Source: Nonomuraea gerenzanensis (GTDB lineage: Bacteria; Actinomycetota; Actinomycetes; Streptosporangiales; Streptosporangiaceae). Taken from it: a DNA stretch of 64,000 nt. Made by a program: the position numbers and the translations under genes. This document shows positions 25,815 to 34,901 of this stretch, in pieces. Positions within the stretch are counted from its first letter, which is position 1; every line of letters begins with the position of its first letter. The stretch is taken from assembly GCF_020215645.1 (NCBI RefSeq), contig NZ_CP084058.1, positions 2,976,001 to 3,040,000 on the forward strand, given 5' to 3'. Under the pieces are notes generated by a model. The model was not told where the DNA came from. It did not search any database and saw nothing but the letters and a program-made list of their open reading frames with translations.

Positions 25815-26522
25815 GTGTGCAGGCACGCCGCCTGGCTGGGCGCCGAGCGCCCGCTCGCCTCGCTCATCGACGAGCCCGAGCACGGCCTGCTCAAGCAGTC
25901 GTACGCGCCGCGCCGCCAGCGTCACGGGCTGATCAACGCCGACGGGTACGGCATGGGCTGGTACGTCAGCGGACGCCATGAACCGGTGCGCTACCGCCGT
26001 TCCGTGCCCATCTGGACCGACGCCAACCTGCCGGGGCTCGCCGCCACGGCCCGCTCGACGTGCCTGCTGGCGGCCGTGCGTTCGGCCACCGTGGGCATGC
26101 CGGTCGAGGAGAGCGCCACCGCGCCGTTCACCGACGGGGCCTGGCTGCTCAGCCACAACGGCCGCGTCGTCCGCGACGCTGTCAGGGACCTCTGCGACGG
26201 CGCCGAGAGCACCTGCGACGCCGCCTGGGTGGCCGCCGCCGTGTTCCAGCGCGGGCGCGCCGGCGCCGACCTGGGCGAGGCGCTGTCCGAGGTCGTCGTA
26301 CGGGCGGGGGAGAAGGACCCCGCCGCCCGCCTGAACCTGCTCGCCGCCGACGGCACGACCATCGTCGCGACCGTCTGGGGCGACACCCTCTTCCACCACC
26401 GAACCCACGACGGCGTGCTGGTGGCCAGCGAGCCGCTCGACGACCTGCCCGGCTGGCAGGCCGTGCCCGAGCGCAGCCTGCTCACCGTCACCCGCGACGA
26501 CATCGCCGTCCAGCCCTTGTGA
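25815..26522 (+). CDS. egtC: Gamma-glutamyl-hercynylcysteine sulfoxide amidohydrolase (EgtC)
   Basis: Removes the glutamate from the EgtB product. 235 residues starting MCRHAAWLG, where Cys2 is the N-terminal nucleophile of class II glutamine amidotransferase-like hydrolases; DGYGMGWY and LLSHNGRVV are further family motifs. GTG start one base after the egtB stop, with its site inside egtB. Confidence 0.96.
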   Translation: MCRHAAWLGAERPLASLIDEPEHGLLKQSYAPRRQRHGLINADGYGMGWYVSGRHEPVRYRRSVPIWTDANLPGLAATARSTCLLAAVRSATVGMPVEESATAPFTDGAWLLSHNGRVVRDAVRDLCDGAESTCDAAWVAAAVFQRGRAGADLGEALSEVVVRAGEKDPAARLNLLAADGTTIVATVWGDTLFHHRTHDGVLVASEPLDDLPGWQAVPERSLLTVTRDDIAVQPL

Positions 26523-26542
26523 ACCCATCTCCAGGAGACCTC

Positions 26543-27523
26543 GTGCCCGTCACCCAGTCCACCGTGCATGTGATCAGCCATCTTGACCGCGACTACCTGC
26601 GCCAGGCCCTCGAACACGACGTCACCACCGGCCTGACGTCCACCCCCAAGTGGCTGCCGCCCAAGTGGTTCTACGACGCCGCCGGCAGCGAGTTGTTCTC
26701 CCGTATCACCCGGTTGCCCGAGTACTACCCGACCCGGCGCGAGCTGGCCATCCTGCGCGCGCAGGCCACCGACCTGGCGGCAGTCTCCCGCGCGGACACG
26801 CTGGTCGAGCTGGGCTCCGGCACCAGCGAGAAGACCGTGCTGCTGCTGGACGCGCTCTCGGCGGCCGGCACCCTGCGCGGCTACACGCCCGTGGACGTGG
26901 ACGCCGTCACCCTGGAGGCCGCGGCACGCCGGCTGGCGGGCCGCTACCCGGGGCTGGCCGTACGGGCCGTGTGCGCCGACTTCGAACGCCACCTGGCGCT
27001 GCTGCCCCGCAACGGGCGGCGGATGGTGGCCTTCCTCGGCGGCACCATCGGCAACCTCGATCCGGCCGCCCGCGCGGTGTTCCTCAAGGAGCTGCGGGCC
27101 ACGCTGCGGGTGGGCGACACGTTCCTGCTGGGGGCCGACCTGGTGAAGGACACCGGGCGGCTGGTGGCCGCTTACGACGACACGGCGGGGGTGACGGCCG
27201 AGTTCAACAGGAACGTGCTGCGCGTGATCAACCGGGAGCTGGACGCCGACTTCGAGCCCGAGGCGTTCGAGCACGTGGCCCTGTACGACGAGCGGCACGA
27301 CTGGATCGAGATGCGGCTGCGGGCCTCGCGGGCCATGCGGGTGCGGGTCGGGGGGCTGGGGCTGGCGGTGTCGTTCGAGGCGGGGGAGGAGATGCGTACC
27401 GAGATCAGCGCCAAGTTCCGGGCGGAGGGGCTGCGGGCGGAGCTCGCGGCGGCCGGGTTCGGGGTGCGGCGCCATTACACCGATCCCGCGGGTGACTTCG
27501 CGCTGGTTCTGGCCGAGGCGTGA
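26543..27523 (+). CDS. egtD: L-histidine N-alpha-methyltransferase (EgtD)
   Basis: Trimethylates histidine to hercynine with SAM. 326 residues from the GTG at 26543, five bases after AGGAG; the frame runs back into egtC but without homology. Features: KWFYDAAGSELFSRITRLPE, the SAM loop VELGSGTSEKTVLLLDAL, and FLGGTIGNLDP. Its stop overlaps the GTG that opens the egtE frame (GTGA). Confidence 0.97.
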   Translation: MPVTQSTVHVISHLDRDYLRQALEHDVTTGLTSTPKWLPPKWFYDAAGSELFSRITRLPEYYPTRRELAILRAQATDLAAVSRADTLVELGSGTSEKTVLLLDALSAAGTLRGYTPVDVDAVTLEAAARRLAGRYPGLAVRAVCADFERHLALLPRNGRRMVAFLGGTIGNLDPAARAVFLKELRATLRVGDTFLLGADLVKDTGRLVAAYDDTAGVTAEFNRNVLRVINRELDADFEPEAFEHVALYDERHDWIEMRLRASRAMRVRVGGLGLAVSFEAGEEMRTEISAKFRAEGLRAELAAAGFGVRRHYTDPAGDFALVLAEA

Positions 27524-28977
27524 AACCGCCCGCGATGCCCGGCGCCGGGTCCGCAGAGCGGCGTGCGACATGTGAGGCCGGCACCGCAGACTTGCCTGCG
27601 ACGTCATGTGGGGCCGGCACCGCAGACTTGCCTGCGACGTCATGTGGGGCCGGCACCGCAGACTTGCCTGCGACGTCCGGCGCCCGGTCCGTGGCAAAGC
27701 TGTGGCGGGCGGCGCGGCGTGTGGTGCCGCCCGGGCATCTGGACGCGGCCGGCTGCAACGTGCCGGGCGACCGGGTGCTCGACGTGATGACGGCGCATCT
27801 GCGGCTGGAGCGCGAGCGCGGCGGCTACGGCGCCGTCCCCGACCTCACCGCCGCCCGCTCCGCCTTGGCCGCCCTGGTCGCCTTGGTCGCGGCCGCCCCA
27901 GACGATGGCGGGCCCGGGGGCGGGATGGCCGGGCCGGGCGGTGGCGCGTCCGGAAGGGCGGCGGCGAGGGCGGAGCAGGTGGCGTTCCTGGAGAGCGGGA
28001 CGGCGGCGACGGCGGCGCTGCTGGGCGGCTGGCGGCTCGCGGCCGGCAGCCGGATCGGCTGTGCCCGCACCGAGTACGGCAGCACGCTGATGCTGCTGCG
28101 CCACCTCGCCGCCCAACGCGGCTGGCGGCTCGTCGAGCTGCCCGTGGACGGCGACGCCCGCATCGACCCCGACGGTGTACGGGCCCGGCTGGCGTCCGGG
28201 CTGGACCTCGTGGTCGTCTCGCACATCGGCTCCCACCACGGCGTCGTGCAACCAGCGGCGGAGATCGGCGCCCTGTGCCGGGCGGCGGAGGTGCCGTTCG
28301 TCCTGGACGTCTGCCAGTCGCTGGGCCACGTCGAGGTACGCGGAACGGGCGCCACCGCCTACGTGGGCACCTCCCGCAAGTGGCTGGCGGGCCCCCGCGG
28401 CGTCGGCTTCCTGATCGTGCCCGGCCTGACCCCGGCCATGGACTCCCCGGCCCCGTCCCTCAGCGGCCACCTGTGGAACGGCTCGGCGACCTCCGGCGTG
28501 TGGGACGAGCCATGGCCTCAGGATGGCGATGCGGCGCGGGGCGAGGCGATGCCCGAGCGGGGCGGGTCGGTGCCCGTGGACGGGGCGGCGCGTTACGAGA
28601 GCTCGGAGGGTGCCATCGCCGCCCGGGTCGGCCTGGGCGTCGCCGTCCAGGAGCACCACGCGCTCGGCCCGGCCGCCGTCCACGCCCACCTGGCGGAACT
28701 GGGCCGCACGGCGCGCGACCTGCTCGACGGGGCGGGAGGCTGGCGCGTGGCGGAACCGCTCGACGAGCCCTCAGCCCTCATCACCCTCACCCCACCACCC
28801 GGCGACACAGCCGAACGCGCCGCCGCCCGCGCCGCGCAGGCGTCCCTGCTGGTCGGCGTCGTCCCCACGGCCCGCGCCCCCCTGCACCTGCGCGAGCCCG
28901 TCCTCCGCGTCTCCCCACCCCCGGGCACCTCGCCGGACACCCTCCGAGCGCTTGCCCGCATCCTCGCCCAACCCTGA
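27520..28977 (+). CDS. egtE: PLP-dependent C-S lyase of ergothioneine biosynthesis (EgtE)
   Basis: Cleaves hercynylcysteine sulfoxide in the last step. The open frame gives 485 residues. Aminotransferase class V fold: FLESGTAATAAL, VVSHIGSHHGVVQPAAEIG, VLDVCQSLGH and the PLP lysine in VGTSRKWLAGPRGVGFL. Residues 1-57 precede family homology and come from a 36-bp tandem repeat (AGTADLPATSCG units). Family sequence starts at VAKLWRAARR, so a GTG at 27691 is an alternative start, though without a ribosome site. The 4-bp overlap with egtD favours 27520. Confidence 0.9.
   Translation: MKPPAMPGAGSAERRATCEAGTADLPATSCGAGTADLPATSCGAGTADLPATSGARSVAKLWRAARRVVPPGHLDAAGCNVPGDRVLDVMTAHLRLERERGGYGAVPDLTAARSALAALVALVAAAPDDGGPGGGMAGPGGGASGRAAARAEQVAFLESGTAATAALLGGWRLAAGSRIGCARTEYGSTLMLLRHLAAQRGWRLVELPVDGDARIDPDGVRARLASGLDLVVVSHIGSHHGVVQPAAEIGALCRAAEVPFVLDVCQSLGHVEVRGTGATAYVGTSRKWLAGPRGVGFLIVPGLTPAMDSPAPSLSGHLWNGSATSGVWDEPWPQDGDAARGEAMPERGGSVPVDGAARYESSEGAIAARVGLGVAVQEHHALGPAAVHAHLAELGRTARDLLDGAGGWRVAEPLDEPSALITLTPPPGDTAERAAARAAQASLLVGVVPTARAPLHLREPVLRVSPPPGTSPDTLRALARILAQP
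27543..27677 (+). repeat. 36-bp tandem repeat at the egtD/egtE junction
   Basis: Two full and one 29-bp perfect copies starting at 27577, 27613 and 27649, preceded by a degenerate copy from 27543. Each unit starts GCCGGCACCGCAGAC and contains CGCAG-ACTTGC-CTGCG, a small inverted repeat. Unit length keeps the egtE frame. Confidence 0.92.
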
Positions 28978-29028
28978 CGCACCATTCCTGACGCGTCGCC
29001 CCCGACGCGTCACCCCCGACGCGTCAGC
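28976..29028. repeat. 14-bp tandem repeat after egtE
   Basis: Four GACGC-starting units at 28976, 28990, 29004 and 29018. The first includes the egtE stop codon region; the middle two are GACGCGTCGCCCCC and GACGCGTCACCCCC. Each GACGCGTC is itself a palindrome. Confidence 0.8.
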
Positions 29029-29076
29029 GCTGGCCCGGCGAGTCCCCAGCACCCACCGCACTCCGCCTCACCCGGC

Positions 29077-29784
29077 TCACTCGCCGACGACCAGCCCCAG
29101 CGACGCGATGAGGTCCAGAATCTCCTCGCGATACAACTTCTCCGGATGCCGCGCCTGCGCCCGCAGATGCCCGTGCACCTCCAGCGCCACCAGCCCGTGC
29201 ATCCGCCCCCACACCCGCAGCGCCACCGCCACGGCAGCAGGTGGCAACTCCGGATGGGACGCCCGCACCTCATCGGCCAGCCCAGGCCCGAAGTCCCCCC
29301 AGTCGTATCCGCCGTCGCGCTGCCGCCCCGCCGCGTACGGCCACGCGGCGGCCACCAGCGAGACGAGCCCCGCACAGGCCCGCCGCTCGGCCTCCGGCGC
29401 GGGCCCGCCCGGCGGCGGCCGGTAGTCCGGGACCGGCTCCCCGTAGACCAGCCGGAACCCCTCGGGATTGGCGGTGGCCCACCCCCGGAACGTCTGCGCC
29501 CACGCCATCAGCCGTCCCGCGGCGTCGTCGGCGGGCAGGACGCCGCACGCCCGGTCGATCTCGTCCATCAGCCCGGTGTACACGTCGTCGATGAGCGCCG
29601 TGAGCAGGTCGTCGCGGGTGGCGTAGTAGCCGTAGAGCGCCCCGGCCGTCATGCCCATCCGGCGGCCGATGGCGCGCAGCGTGACCGCGCCCGGCCCGCC
29701 CTCCGCCAGTAGCGCCATGGCGGTCTCCTTGATCTCCCGGGCCGTCTGCGCCCGGAGCCGCTCCCGCCTGCTCCCCTCGATCAC
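29077..29784 (-). CDS. TetR-family transcriptional regulator
   Basis: 235 residues from a GTG. HTH segment VTLRAIGRRMGMTAGALYGY, followed by a TetR_C-type ligand domain with RLVYGEPVPDYRPP. Divergent from an NAD(P)-binding protein gene; the 90-bp gap carries a CGTTCA-GAAAA-TGAACG palindrome, so it probably controls itself and that gene. Ligand unknown. Confidence 0.88.
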   Translation of the reverse strand: MIEGSRRERLRAQTAREIKETAMALLAEGGPGAVTLRAIGRRMGMTAGALYGYYATRDDLLTALIDDVYTGLMDEIDRACGVLPADDAAGRLMAWAQTFRGWATANPEGFRLVYGEPVPDYRPPPGGPAPEAERRACAGLVSLVAAAWPYAAGRQRDGGYDWGDFGPGLADEVRASHPELPPAAVAVALRVWGRMHGLVALEVHGHLRAQARHPEKLYREEILDLIASLGLVVGE

Positions 29785-29785
29785 G

Positions 29786-29852
29786 TTGACACCCTACCGC
29801 GTTCAGTGTCTAAGCTATGTTCATCTACTACACACCGTTCAGAAAATGAACG
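29786..29852 (+). promoter_or_regulatory. Divergent promoter region with TetR-type operator
   Basis: Palindrome CGTTCA-GAAAA-TGAACG (29836-29852) ends 22 bp before the NAD(P)-binding protein start. A single half-site CGTTCA recurs at about 29800. TTGACA (29786-29791) with a weak TCTAAG 17 bp later could be a promoter for the plus-strand gene. Confidence 0.45.
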
Positions 29853-29874
29853 CCGTATGGAAGAGGAGTGCGCC

Positions 29875-30558
29875 ATGCGCATGGGAGTGTTCGGGGCCAC
29901 GGGGATCATCGGGTCGCGCGTCGTCGCGGAGGCGGTGCGGCGGGGGCATGACGTCACCGCGTTCACCAGGGACGCCTCCCGCATCCTCGCCGATCCGGGG
30001 CAGGTCGGGTGGCGGGTCGCGGACGTCCTCGACGTGTCCGGCGCGACGAGCGCCATCGCCGGTCAGGACGTGATCGTGAACGCGCTGAACGCCGGCCGCG
30101 ACATCCCCGACACGATCGCCAACGCCCACGTGCTGCCCGCCGCCGCCCGGTCGTTGCTCGAAGCGCTGGAGTCGCACCCCACCGCCAGGCTGATCGTCGT
30201 GGGAGGGGCGGGCAGCCTGGAGGTAAGCCCCGGGCTGCAGGTGGTGGACACCGAAGGCTTCGCGGAAGGGCTGCCCGAGCACCTCGGCGTCCCGGTGGAG
30301 TACGTCAAGGTCGTGCTGGCCCACCGCGAGGCGCTGGCGCTCTACCGCTTGTCCAACCGCAACTGGACCTACCTGAGCCCGTCGGCGGGCCGCGTCGAGC
30401 CCGGCGAGCGTACCGGCCGGTTCCGGGTGGGCGGCGACCAGCTCCTGGTCCGCGCGGACGGCACCAGCGACATCTCCGCCGAGGACCTGGCCGTGGCCGT
30501 CGTGGACGAGGCCGAGCTGCCCCGGCATGTTCAGCGACGCTTCACCGTCGGTTACTGA
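29875..30558 (+). CDS. NAD(P)-binding atypical short-chain reductase
   Basis: 227 residues from the ATG at 29875 (GAGGAG upstream). Rossmann motif GVFGATGIIGSRVVAEAVRRG at the N-terminus, and VIVNALNAG where other SDR-like NAD(P)H-binding proteins carry their strand 4. Fits the NmrA/YwnB-like atypical SDR group, often quinone or redox sensors/reductases. Controlled in all likelihood by the divergent TetR regulator. Substrate unknown. Confidence 0.82.
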   Translation: MRMGVFGATGIIGSRVVAEAVRRGHDVTAFTRDASRILADPGQVGWRVADVLDVSGATSAIAGQDVIVNALNAGRDIPDTIANAHVLPAAARSLLEALESHPTARLIVVGGAGSLEVSPGLQVVDTEGFAEGLPEHLGVPVEYVKVVLAHREALALYRLSNRNWTYLSPSAGRVEPGERTGRFRVGGDQLLVRADGTSDISAEDLAVAVVDEAELPRHVQRRFTVGY

Positions 30559-30617
30559 TCACAAGGGTTGATCATCGCGTCCCGCGCGGAGATCATGACC
30601 GCGAGAGGGAGGCAATC

Positions 30618-31841
30618 ATGCGGAGGTTACGCACGCTGGGTGCCGCGATCGGCGCCGTCGTGGCCGTGGCGGTGACCGCCTCGCCCGCCGCGGCGGCGCA
30701 GCCGCCCACGTACACGTGGCACAAGCAGACCCTGTGGAAGCAGTACACCAGCACCGACCCGGCCACCGGAGCGACGGTCACCACCTGCTACCGGCTCCCG
30801 GCCGTCGTCAAAACCGGGAACAACGTGCTGCTCGCCTTCGCCGAGCGGCGCAACAGGAACAACTGCGCCGACCACGGCGCGTTCGACGTCGTCATGCGCC
30901 GCTCCACCGACAACGGCGTCACCTGGGAGGCGAGCAGGACCGTCCTGGCCAGCACGGCGGGGGCGGCCCTGCAGGGGAACGCGACCGTGGTGGCCGACTC
31001 GGCCGGACCGGTGTTCCTGTTCACGACCTCCGAGCCGACCGCGACCCAGACCACGCCCCGCACCCCGAAGGTGCAGGTCAGCAACGACGACGGGCGTACG
31101 TGGTCGGCGCCGGACGACCTGTCCGCCGAGATCAAGGCCCCTGCCGGGGCGGGCGACTGGTTCGCGACCGGCCCGGGGCACGGCATCCAGCTCACGCGTG
31201 GCGGCCACGCGGGCCGGCTGGTCGTGCCCGTCTACTTCGCCGTGGGGAGCCGGCAGAGCGTGCGGCTGGTCTACAGCGACGACCACGGCGTCACCTGGCG
31301 GATCGGCGCGACGGCCACGTACGACAAGGCGACGCTCAAGCTGGGCGAGCAGACGCTGGTCGAGCGGACCGACGGCAGCGTCCTCGTGATCGCCCGCAAC
31401 GGCGCCGTCCCCGACGACCAGACCTCCGTCCACGGGCTGGCCCGCGGCGTGAGCCGCGACGGCGGCCTGACCTTCGACGGCGACTTCCGCGCCGACGGCG
31501 CCATCACCGCCCCGCCGACCCACCCCGCTCTGCTCCGCCAGCGCTGGGACGGCGGCCCGTACACCCGCATCCTGCTGTCGGCGCCCGCCACCCCCAAGAC
31601 GAACAACAACCCTGTGGGCATGAACGTGCGCTCCTCCTTCGACGAGGGCGCGACCTGGCGCAACTACGACGGCAGCACCGGGAACGCGGGGGTGCGCATC
31701 GACGGCGACCACGCGGGCTACTCCGACATGACGCTTCTCGGCAACGGGGCGATCGGGGTGCTGTACGAGGCGGGGGCGGCTCGCTTCCGTGACGAGATCC
31801 GGTGGAACTGGTTCTGGGAGAGCGCCATCGGCCTGCGCTGA
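30618..31841 (+). CDS. Secreted exo-alpha-sialidase (BNR/Asp-box family)
   Basis: 407 residues from the ATG at 30618 (GAGGGAGG upstream). Sec signal peptide with cleavage expected near SPAAAA (residue about 28). Five Asp boxes (STDNGVTW, SNDDGRTW, SDDHGVTW, SRDGGLTF, SFDEGATW) define the six-bladed propeller; CYRLPAVV is the RIP-like arginine motif and NNPVGMNVRSSFD precedes the last box. Releases terminal sialic acid from glycans outside the cell. Codon 4 is a rare TTA. No sialate transport or catabolic genes nearby. Confidence 0.88.
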   Translation: MRRLRTLGAAIGAVVAVAVTASPAAAAQPPTYTWHKQTLWKQYTSTDPATGATVTTCYRLPAVVKTGNNVLLAFAERRNRNNCADHGAFDVVMRRSTDNGVTWEASRTVLASTAGAALQGNATVVADSAGPVFLFTTSEPTATQTTPRTPKVQVSNDDGRTWSAPDDLSAEIKAPAGAGDWFATGPGHGIQLTRGGHAGRLVVPVYFAVGSRQSVRLVYSDDHGVTWRIGATATYDKATLKLGEQTLVERTDGSVLVIARNGAVPDDQTSVHGLARGVSRDGGLTFDGDFRADGAITAPPTHPALLRQRWDGGPYTRILLSAPATPKTNNNPVGMNVRSSFDEGATWRNYDGSTGNAGVRIDGDHAGYSDMTLLGNGAIGVLYEAGAARFRDEIRWNWFWESAIGLR

Positions 31842-31850
31842 ACCTGCGGG

Positions 31851-31898
31851 CCGGACCTGCGTCGGACCTGCGCCGGACCTGCGCCGGACCTGCGCTGA
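31851..31898. repeat. 12-bp tandem repeat after the sialidase gene
   Basis: Four CGGACCTGCGCC-like units start 12 bp after the stop; the array ends in CTGCGCTGAA, the same sequence that carries the sialidase stop codon, as if the gene end had been duplicated. Confidence 0.75.
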
Positions 31899-31914
31899 AA
31901 GGGGCGGTCGCGGC

Positions 31915-33366
31915 TCACGCGGGGACGCAGAGCCGTTCGACGGCCGCCGCCACCCGGCGCGTGAACGGTGACGCGCTGGCCGGACCGTGGAAGGGCTGGG
32001 TGGCACCATCCGTGACGGCCTCGACGGTGGCGAGGTCCGCGCCGGGACGGCACACCACGCCCGCGGCCGGCAGGTCGGCGATCAGGAACTCGCCCTGGTC
32101 GGCCCGGGCCTCGGCCGGGTGGGCGGCACGGCGGACCCAGCGCGGCCGGTCGTCGGGATCGAGCCGGTAGACGCCGGGCCCCTGGCCGCCCGCGACCCGT
32201 ACGGCGGAGGTGCCGCGCAGCCGGACCCGCACGGAGAAGGGGCCGCCGCGCTGGGTGGCGCGCAGCAGGCTGACGTGGTTGAACTCCTGCGGATCGGCGA
32301 GCCAGCCGACCCGCCCGCCCAGCATCACCACCAGGTGGGCCAGCACGAACGGCGGCACCCCGACGGCCTGCTGGTTGACCGCCGAGACCTCGGTGCTCGC
32401 GTCGTGACCCCACCTGATCGCCGACAGGTAGACCCGCTCGCTCGGTGTGATCAGGCCACGCAGGCTGAACAGCCCCGCGACGCCGTACCGGCGCCAGCCC
32501 CAGACGGCGATGCGCTCGGCGCACTCGATGAGCAGCGCGGCGGCCGGCACCGGCCACGGGCGCGACCAGTCGTGGCCGGCGCTGCGCAGCGGGCCCACGC
32601 CCAGCTCGGTGACGCCGGTCGTCTCGTGCGCGGGCCGGTCCACGTACACGCTGACGCCGCCGGAGCCGTCCGGGACGCTGAGCACGGTGACGGCGCACGG
32701 CCAGCCGTCCACGTACGCGGCCACCCGGTACGGGCCGAGCAGCCGGGCGACCCTGGCCATGTCGTCGTCGCCCGACACGATCACGGTGCCCCGCCCGCCG
32801 GAGGCGCCGCCCGCCTGCACCACCACGCGTTCGGTGCCGACCGCGCGCCGCAGCTCCGCCAGGCTCGGCAGCCGCTCGGCCGGGACGCAGCGGATCCGCG
32901 CCACCGCCGGGACCCCGGCCGCCCGCAGCAGGTCGTCGAACAGGTGCCTGGCCTCGATCGTGCCCCGCACGCCCGCGTCGATCGCCGCGACCGTGCCGCC
33001 CGGGCCCGCCAGCTCGTCAAGCTGGGCGCTCGCGTGGCAGGCGGCGATGACGGGCGGGCGGTCCAGCTTGACCAGGTGCCTGGCGGCGTCGTGGCGTACG
33101 CGCCGCAGCCAGCCGCGCCGCTCCGGCACCGAACGGCTGCCGCTGTGCTCCTCCGCCGCGACGACCATGCCGGGCAACGCCGGCTCCCACGCCGCGTAGC
33201 AGCCGATGCCCAGCGCGGGGCGCAGCGCCTCGACGGGCGCCGGCCCGGTGTAGCCGGTGCGCAGGGCGCTGCTGTACCGGTCGACGACGACCAGGGGCCT
33301 GCCCGCCAGCGCGGTCAGCAGTTCGGCGTTGGCCACCTCGGCCGCCGCCCCGTCCATGCCTGCCAT
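31915..33366 (-). CDS. Possible ATP-grasp-fold protein
   Basis: 483 residues from the ATG at 33366 (GAGGAAGA upstream). The middle part resembles an ATP-grasp domain: VVVQAGGASGGRGTVIVSG as a glycine-rich loop, an AYVDGWPCAVTV segment, and EVSAVNQQAVGVPP where metal-binding Glu/Asn residues sit in the family. N- and C-terminal parts are unassigned. If correct it would ligate a carboxylate to an amine or thiol using ATP; the substrate is unknown. Divergent from an HTH/TPR regulator gene with a 180-bp gap. An unrelated fold remains possible. Confidence 0.5.
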   Translation of the reverse strand: MAGMDGAAAEVANAELLTALAGRPLVVVDRYSSALRTGYTGPAPVEALRPALGIGCYAAWEPALPGMVVAAEEHSGSRSVPERRGWLRRVRHDAARHLVKLDRPPVIAACHASAQLDELAGPGGTVAAIDAGVRGTIEARHLFDDLLRAAGVPAVARIRCVPAERLPSLAELRRAVGTERVVVQAGGASGGRGTVIVSGDDDMARVARLLGPYRVAAYVDGWPCAVTVLSVPDGSGGVSVYVDRPAHETTGVTELGVGPLRSAGHDWSRPWPVPAAALLIECAERIAVWGWRRYGVAGLFSLRGLITPSERVYLSAIRWGHDASTEVSAVNQQAVGVPPFVLAHLVVMLGGRVGWLADPQEFNHVSLLRATQRGGPFSVRVRLRGTSAVRVAGGQGPGVYRLDPDDRPRWVRRAAHPAEARADQGEFLIADLPAAGVVCRPGADLATVEAVTDGATQPFHGPASASPFTRRVAAAVERLCVPA

Positions 33367-33548
33367 CCGGTCTTCCTCTCGTCCGCCCGCTTCGGAGCCC
33401 GCTCTCCCTATTCGCCGACATCCGCCGACATCCGCCGCCCGCACACATCCGTCCGACATCCGCCGGCCTCACGCTCCGTTCTCTTGACGGTGCTCCCCGT
33501 ACGGCGCATCGTCGAGGGCACCGCGATGTGAAGCGATGTGAACCTGAG

Positions 33549-34901
33549 ATGCCGCCACGGCGCACCCGCCCGGTCGTGAACCGGGCCCTGGCCGCGCTGA
33601 TCGAGCAGACCGGCTGGACACACGCGGCCATCGCGCAGCACGTCAACGCCGTCGCCGCGGAGAGCGGCGAGCGGCTGCACTACGACCGCTCGGCGGTGGG
33701 CCACTGGCTGACGGGCACCGTTCCCAGGCCGGAGGCGGTGCACGCCGCGGTGGAGGCGTTCCGCCGGCGGCTCGGCCGGCCGGACCTCGCACCGCGGCAC
33801 CTCGGCTGGCCCGACCCCGACCCCGCCGCGGCGCCCGCCGACGACCCCTGGGGCGGCGACCCGGTCGCCCGGCTGGCCACGCTGGGGGAGGACGACCTGC
33901 TCAACCGCCGCACGGTGCTGACGGTGGGCACGTTCACGCTGGCAGCGCTGTCCGGCCTGGCCGCCACGCGTGGCAACCCGCACGGTCAGGCACGCGACCT
34001 GCGCGCCGGCGCCGGGGACGTGGTGCGCCTGCGCGGCGCCACCGCCGCCTTCGCCGACCTCGACGACCAGTTCGGCGGCGGCCACGCCCGCGCCGCGGTC
34101 GCCGCCTACCTGTCGCGCGAGGTGACACCGCTGCTGCGCCGGGCCAGCGGACGCACCCGCCCCGACCTGTTCGCGGCGGCGGCCGAGCTGAGCTACCTGG
34201 CCGCGTACATGGCCATGGACGCGGGCGCGAACGCCCTGGCCCAGCGCTACTACATCAGCACCGTACGGCTCGCGGACGAGGCCGGCGACCTGCTGCTGCG
34301 CGCCACCGCGTTACGCAGCATGGCCGTGCAGGCGGCCGAGCTGGGCCATGACGGCGAGGCGCTCGCGCTGGCCGACGCCGCCGCCTCGGCCCTCGGCGGG
34401 CACGGCCCCCGGCGCACGCTGGCCTGGATCACCGGCATGCGCGCCGAGGCGCACGCGGCGGCCGGCACCCGCTGGGACGCGCTGAACCTGCTGCGCCGCA
34501 CCGAGACCCAGCTCGAACGCGCCGACTCCCCGCCGGAGACCGAGTGGCTGGGCAACTACCGGCGCGAATCCCTGGAGCACCAGATCGGGCTGACCCTCAC
34601 CCAGCTCGGCGACCACGCCACCGCCGCCCGCCACTTCACCGCGTCCATGCGGGCGCGGCGGCCGGTGGAGCTGCGCACGCGGGTGCTCATCGGGCTGCGG
34701 GCGGCGCACGCCCACCTGCGGGCCGGCGACCCCGAGCAGGCCGCCGTCACCGCGCTGGGCCTCAGCGGCGACGTACGGCTGATCGCCTCGGCCCGGGTGC
34801 ACGACGAGCTGCGCCGCCTCCGGGCGGGCTGGCAGCCTTACCGCACCAGCCCGCTCGTCGCCGAGGCGGACGCCGCCGTGTCAGGCCGGCACCCCGCCTA
34901 G
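33549..34901 (+). CDS. HTH (XRE-type) regulator with TPR-like domain
   Basis: 450 residues from the ATG at 33549; a GTG 21 bases upstream is possible. N-terminal HTH (TGWTHAAIAQHVNAVA, SAVGHWLTGTVPRPEAVHAA) followed by a hydrophobic segment (TVLTVGTFTLAALSGLAATR) and TPR-like helices to the end. This layout is common in actinomycete regulators of unknown target. Contains a TTA codon (34311). Its stop codon TAG lies within the CTAG target duplication of an IS701-family element, so the gene is intact but its 3' flank was replaced. Confidence 0.78.
   Translation: MPPRRTRPVVNRALAALIEQTGWTHAAIAQHVNAVAAESGERLHYDRSAVGHWLTGTVPRPEAVHAAVEAFRRRLGRPDLAPRHLGWPDPDPAAAPADDPWGGDPVARLATLGEDDLLNRRTVLTVGTFTLAALSGLAATRGNPHGQARDLRAGAGDVVRLRGATAAFADLDDQFGGGHARAAVAAYLSREVTPLLRRASGRTRPDLFAAAAELSYLAAYMAMDAGANALAQRYYISTVRLADEAGDLLLRATALRSMAVQAAELGHDGEALALADAAASALGGHGPRRTLAWITGMRAEAHAAAGTRWDALNLLRRTETQLERADSPPETEWLGNYRRESLEHQIGLTLTQLGDHATAARHFTASMRARRPVELRTRVLIGLRAAHAHLRAGDPEQAAVTALGLSGDVRLIASARVHDELRRLRAGWQPYRTSPLVAEADAAVSGRHPA

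Noticed and set aside
26060..26542. Extended EgtD start inside egtC
   Set aside because: Arg-rich translation overlapping EgtC; the GTG at 26543 has a ribosome site and starts at family homology.
27577..27677. 36-bp repeats as a CRISPR array
   Set aside because: Units are contiguous with no unique spacers and there are no cas genes.
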